NCBI RefSeq assembly: GCF_000520995.1
Contig: NZ_JACA01000011.1
Location: forward strand, 1-64,000
From: Aquimarina macrocephali JAMB N27
Lineage (GTDB): Bacteria; Bacteroidota; Bacteroidia; Flavobacteriales; Flavobacteriaceae
Length of the DNA: 64,000 nucleotides
Reading direction: 5' to 3'
Shown here: positions 61,775 through 64,000 of the stretch, piece after piece
Layout: each line of letters starts with the position of its first letter
Numbering within the stretch: the stretch's first letter is position 1
Translations under genes and position numbers: made by a program
Notes under the pieces: model-generated
What the model saw: the letters and a program-made list of their open reading frames with translations, nothing else
What the model was told of the DNA's origin: nothing
Databases searched by the model: none

Positions 61775-62395
61775 CTAGATAATATCTATACTTCCTTTTC
61801 CTTCTCTAAGTAATATTGGTTCGCCACTGGTTAGGTCAATTACAGTAGATGGTATATTATCACCATACCCACCATCGATCACCATATCCACCAGGTTATC
61901 CCATTTTTCTAATATCAATTCTGGATCCGTGGTATACTCTATGACTTCATCTTCATCATAGATAGAAGTAGATACAATAGGATTACCCAATTCTTCTACG
62001 ATAGCTGTACAAATATTATTATCAGGAACACGAATACCTACAGTTTTCCTTTTTTTAAAAACGGTAGGTAAATTATTACTTCCCGGAAGAATAAAGGTGT
62101 ATGGTCCCGGAAGTGTTCTTTTTAATAATTTAAATGTTGCATTATCAATTTGTTTTACATAATCAGAAAGATTACTTAAGTCTTTACAGATAAATGAAAA
62201 GTTAGCTTTTGCCAGTTTTACACCTTTGATCTGTGCAATCCGTTCCAGGGCTCTGTTATTTGTAATATCACACCCCAATCCATATACTGTATCTGTAGGA
62301 TAAATAACCAATCCTCCGTTACGTAAACAATTAACTACTCGCTGTATTTCACGTGGGTTTGGGTTTTCATTGTATAATTTTATGAACTCTGCCAT
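61775..62395 (-). CDS. Sua5/YciO/YrdC-family protein
   Basis: A 206-residue member of the Sua5/YrdC family, whose canonical members make threonylcarbamoyl-AMP for the t6A modification of tRNA. It contains GGLVIYPTDTVYGLGCDITN, RTLPGPYTFILPGSNNLPTV, KRKTVGIRVPDNNI and the end motif TVIDLTSGEPILLREGKG. YciO-type paralogues look similar, so YciO is an alternative. Convergent with the dioxygenase gene. Confidence 0.88.
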   Translation of the reverse strand: MAEFIKLYNENPNPREIQRVVNCLRNGGLVIYPTDTVYGLGCDITNNRALERIAQIKGVKLAKANFSFICKDLSNLSDYVKQIDNATFKLLKRTLPGPYTFILPGSNNLPTVFKKRKTVGIRVPDNNICTAIVEELGNPIVSTSIYDEDEVIEYTTDPELILEKWDNLVDMVIDGGYGDNIPSTVIDLTSGEPILLREGKGSIDII

Positions 62396-62469
62396 ATAAA
62401 TGATTGTAAATAAAGATAATGTAAAATACAGTATAAAAAGCTAATCCTTAACCTAAGCGATTAGCTATA

Positions 62470-64000
62470 TTATAAAACCTTCAATTTTGCAAAGCGAAGT
62501 AATAACTTCTTTATTCCTCCTTTTTCAAAATGAATTTCGGCTTTCCTATCTTGTCCGACTCCATCAATTTTAATAATTTTTCCTCTACCAAATCGCATAT
62601 GTTCAACTATTGTTCCTGGTATAAGATCTTCATCAAAGAGATTCGTATTAGATGATGCATCAGCCGTATCATTAGATGTAGGCCTAAGTTTTCTTAGTCT
62701 ACGTAGTTGTTCTTCGGTAGGTTTATGTGCTAATGGCGGTGCTCCAGAAACTGGTTTTTTAAGCCGTAACTTACTTTTATCAACTTCTCCAAAAATATCA
62801 GAATCAATTAATGGTTTGTACCGATAACTTTCTATTGGTGTTATATATTCTAAAAATTGCTCATCTATTTCTTCAATAAATCGACTAGGTTCGGCGTCTA
62901 CCAGTTTACCCCATCGGTATCGGGATTGTGTATATGTAAGGTACGCTTGTTTTTCTGCACGTGTCAATGCCACATAAAACAGACGTCGTTCTTCCTCGAG
63001 TTCACTTCGGGTATTCATACTCATTCCTGATGGAAAAAGATCTTCTTCCATTCCTACTATATATACATATGGAAATTCTAATCCTTTAGCCAAATGAATA
63101 GTCATCAACGCTACTCTATCATCATCTCCTGTATCCATATCCAAATCTGTAGCCAAAGCAACATCTTCCAGGAATTCTGCTAATGATCCTCTTACATCTG
63201 CTACTTCTTTCTGCCCTTCTACAAAATCACGTATACCATTAAGTAGTTCCTCGATATTTTCGATTCTGGCAATACCTTCTGGAGTACCGTCTTTTTTAAG
63301 TTCTTGTAATAATCCTGTTTTTTTAGCAACTATTTCGGTTAACACGAATGCATCAGAAGTCTCATTAGTAATTTGAAAACTTTTGATCATGGTTATAAAG
63401 TTTTCTAATCGAGTTTTAGTACCACTATTAATCTTTAAATTAATACGATCCAGATTTTCGATTACTTCAAAAATAGAACGATCATAGTGATTTGCTGCGA
63501 CTATCAGTTTATCAACAGTTGTTGCTCCAATTCCCCTGGCCGGGTAATTTATTACTCGTTTTAAAGCCTCTTCATCTTTAGGATTAATCACTAATCGTAA
63601 ATACGCCAGTACATCTTTAATTTCCTTTCTTTGGTAAAAGGAAAGTCCTCCATAAATTCTATATTTTATGTCTCGTTTGCGTAATGCATCTTCAATAGCC
63701 CTGGATTGTGCATTAGTTCTATACAACACTGCAAAATTTCCATTACCTAGTTGATGCTGCATCTGGTTTTCAAAAATAGAACTCGCAACATATCGACCTT
63801 CATCACCATCGGTTAATAATCGGTTTACAATTATCTTAGGTCCATCATCATTTGCAGTCCAAACTACTTTATCAAGTTTGGTTTTATTTTTTTCTATGAT
63901 AGAGTTTGCCGCTTCTACAATATTTTTGGTAGATCTATAATTTTGCTCTAATCGGTATTGCTGCACATTATCATAATCTTTTTGAAAATTAAGAATATTA
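62470..64000 (-). CDS. UvrD/PcrA-type DNA helicase, C-terminal part (partial)
   Basis: The 3' 509 codons of a superfamily 1A helicase; the 5' part with Walker A lies beyond the window end. Visible motifs: QQYRLEQNYRST (IV), FAVLYRTNAQSRAIE, a VALMTIHLAKGLEFPYVYIV (V) stretch and LFYVALTRAEKQAYL (VI). The C-terminal part ends in a Tudor-like PcrA RNA-polymerase-binding domain (GTIVEHMRFGRGKIIKIDGV). It unwinds 3'-5' in repair and conflict resolution. A GTG at 63966 is internal, not the start; the frame continues upstream to 63999 as NILNFQKDYDN. Confidence 0.95.
   Translation of the reverse strand, partial: NILNFQKDYDNVQQYRLEQNYRSTKNIVEAANSIIEKNKTKLDKVVWTANDDGPKIIVNRLLTDGDEGRYVASSIFENQMQHQLGNGNFAVLYRTNAQSRAIEDALRKRDIKYRIYGGLSFYQRKEIKDVLAYLRLVINPKDEEALKRVINYPARGIGATTVDKLIVAANHYDRSIFEVIENLDRINLKINSGTKTRLENFITMIKSFQITNETSDAFVLTEIVAKKTGLLQELKKDGTPEGIARIENIEELLNGIRDFVEGQKEVADVRGSLAEFLEDVALATDLDMDTGDDDRVALMTIHLAKGLEFPYVYIVGMEEDLFPSGMSMNTRSELEEERRLFYVALTRAEKQAYLTYTQSRYRWGKLVDAEPSRFIEEIDEQFLEYITPIESYRYKPLIDSDIFGEVDKSKLRLKKPVSGAPPLAHKPTEEQLRRLRKLRPTSNDTADASSNTNLFDEDLIPGTIVEHMRFGRGKIIKIDGVGQDRKAEIHFEKGGIKKLLLRFAKLKVL

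Overview
The window is AT-rich DNA from a member of the Bacteroidota, most likely a marine Flavobacteriaceae of the Aquimarina type. I infer this from protein families typical of the group (YfhO, DUF4834, BspA-like lipoproteins, outer-membrane barrels, 'SCSKNDDD' lipoprotein signals). Flavobacterial promoters fit too: a -7 element TAnnTTTG, with TTG or TTTG 21 bases upstream. No rRNA, tRNA, CRISPR array or complete insertion sequence was recognised.

Layout. 1-5.5 kb is housekeeping and regulation: the end of a histidine kinase, a LytTR regulator, a cysteine-free endonuclease III, an ECF sigma factor and uvrA. 5.9-10.7 kb holds two paralogous secreted proteins with oppositely charged tails, each behind a sigma-54-like promoter. 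Between them lie a structured intergenic element, a secreted amidohydrolase and a lipoprotein. 10.7-20 kb is cell-surface biology: a flippase, a tandem duplication of BspA-like repeat lipoproteins (one copy frameshifted), a glycosyltransferase and YfhO. 20-23.3 kb has a DUF4834 protein, a barrel with a long charged tail, and a GNAT-like protein.

The region 23.5-40.1 kb is the most interesting. It encodes seven small double-glycine-leader peptides. Two stand alone at 23.6 and 24.1 kb. Five surround a C39-peptidase ABC exporter, an HlyD adaptor and a LanC cyclase between 33 and 40 kb. Four of the peptides have lanthipeptide-type leaders, two resemble a two-peptide hydrophobic bacteriocin, and one is cysteine-rich. 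No LanB dehydratase is present. Four promoters in the cluster carry TTCYRGAA boxes just upstream of the core promoter, and two also share a perfect TCAAAGCGCTTTGA palindrome near +1. Two regulators lie in the region: a membrane-anchored TPR/AraC protein and a LuxR-type HTH protein consisting only of the DNA-binding domain. Ordinary metabolic genes sit between the two peptide groups, including a pair that could make cysteate and condense it with an acyl group for sulfonolipids.

40-64 kb is mostly core: a zinc metalloprotease, prfB with its programmed +1 frameshift, arsC-like, a beta-barrel receptor, fumC, SRPBCC, a Cys/Met-metabolism PLP enzyme divergent from an Lrp regulator, SDR, holA, a lone HsdR-N domain protein, a glycosyltransferase and an OmpA lipoprotein. 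It also contains a LodA/LodB-type quinoprotein oxidase pair, an AraC/phytanoyl-dioxygenase divergent pair, a Sua5/YrdC protein and the 3' part of a UvrD/PcrA helicase. Peptide bacteriocins and a peroxide-producing amino-acid oxidase together suggest a strain equipped for antagonism, which is inference.
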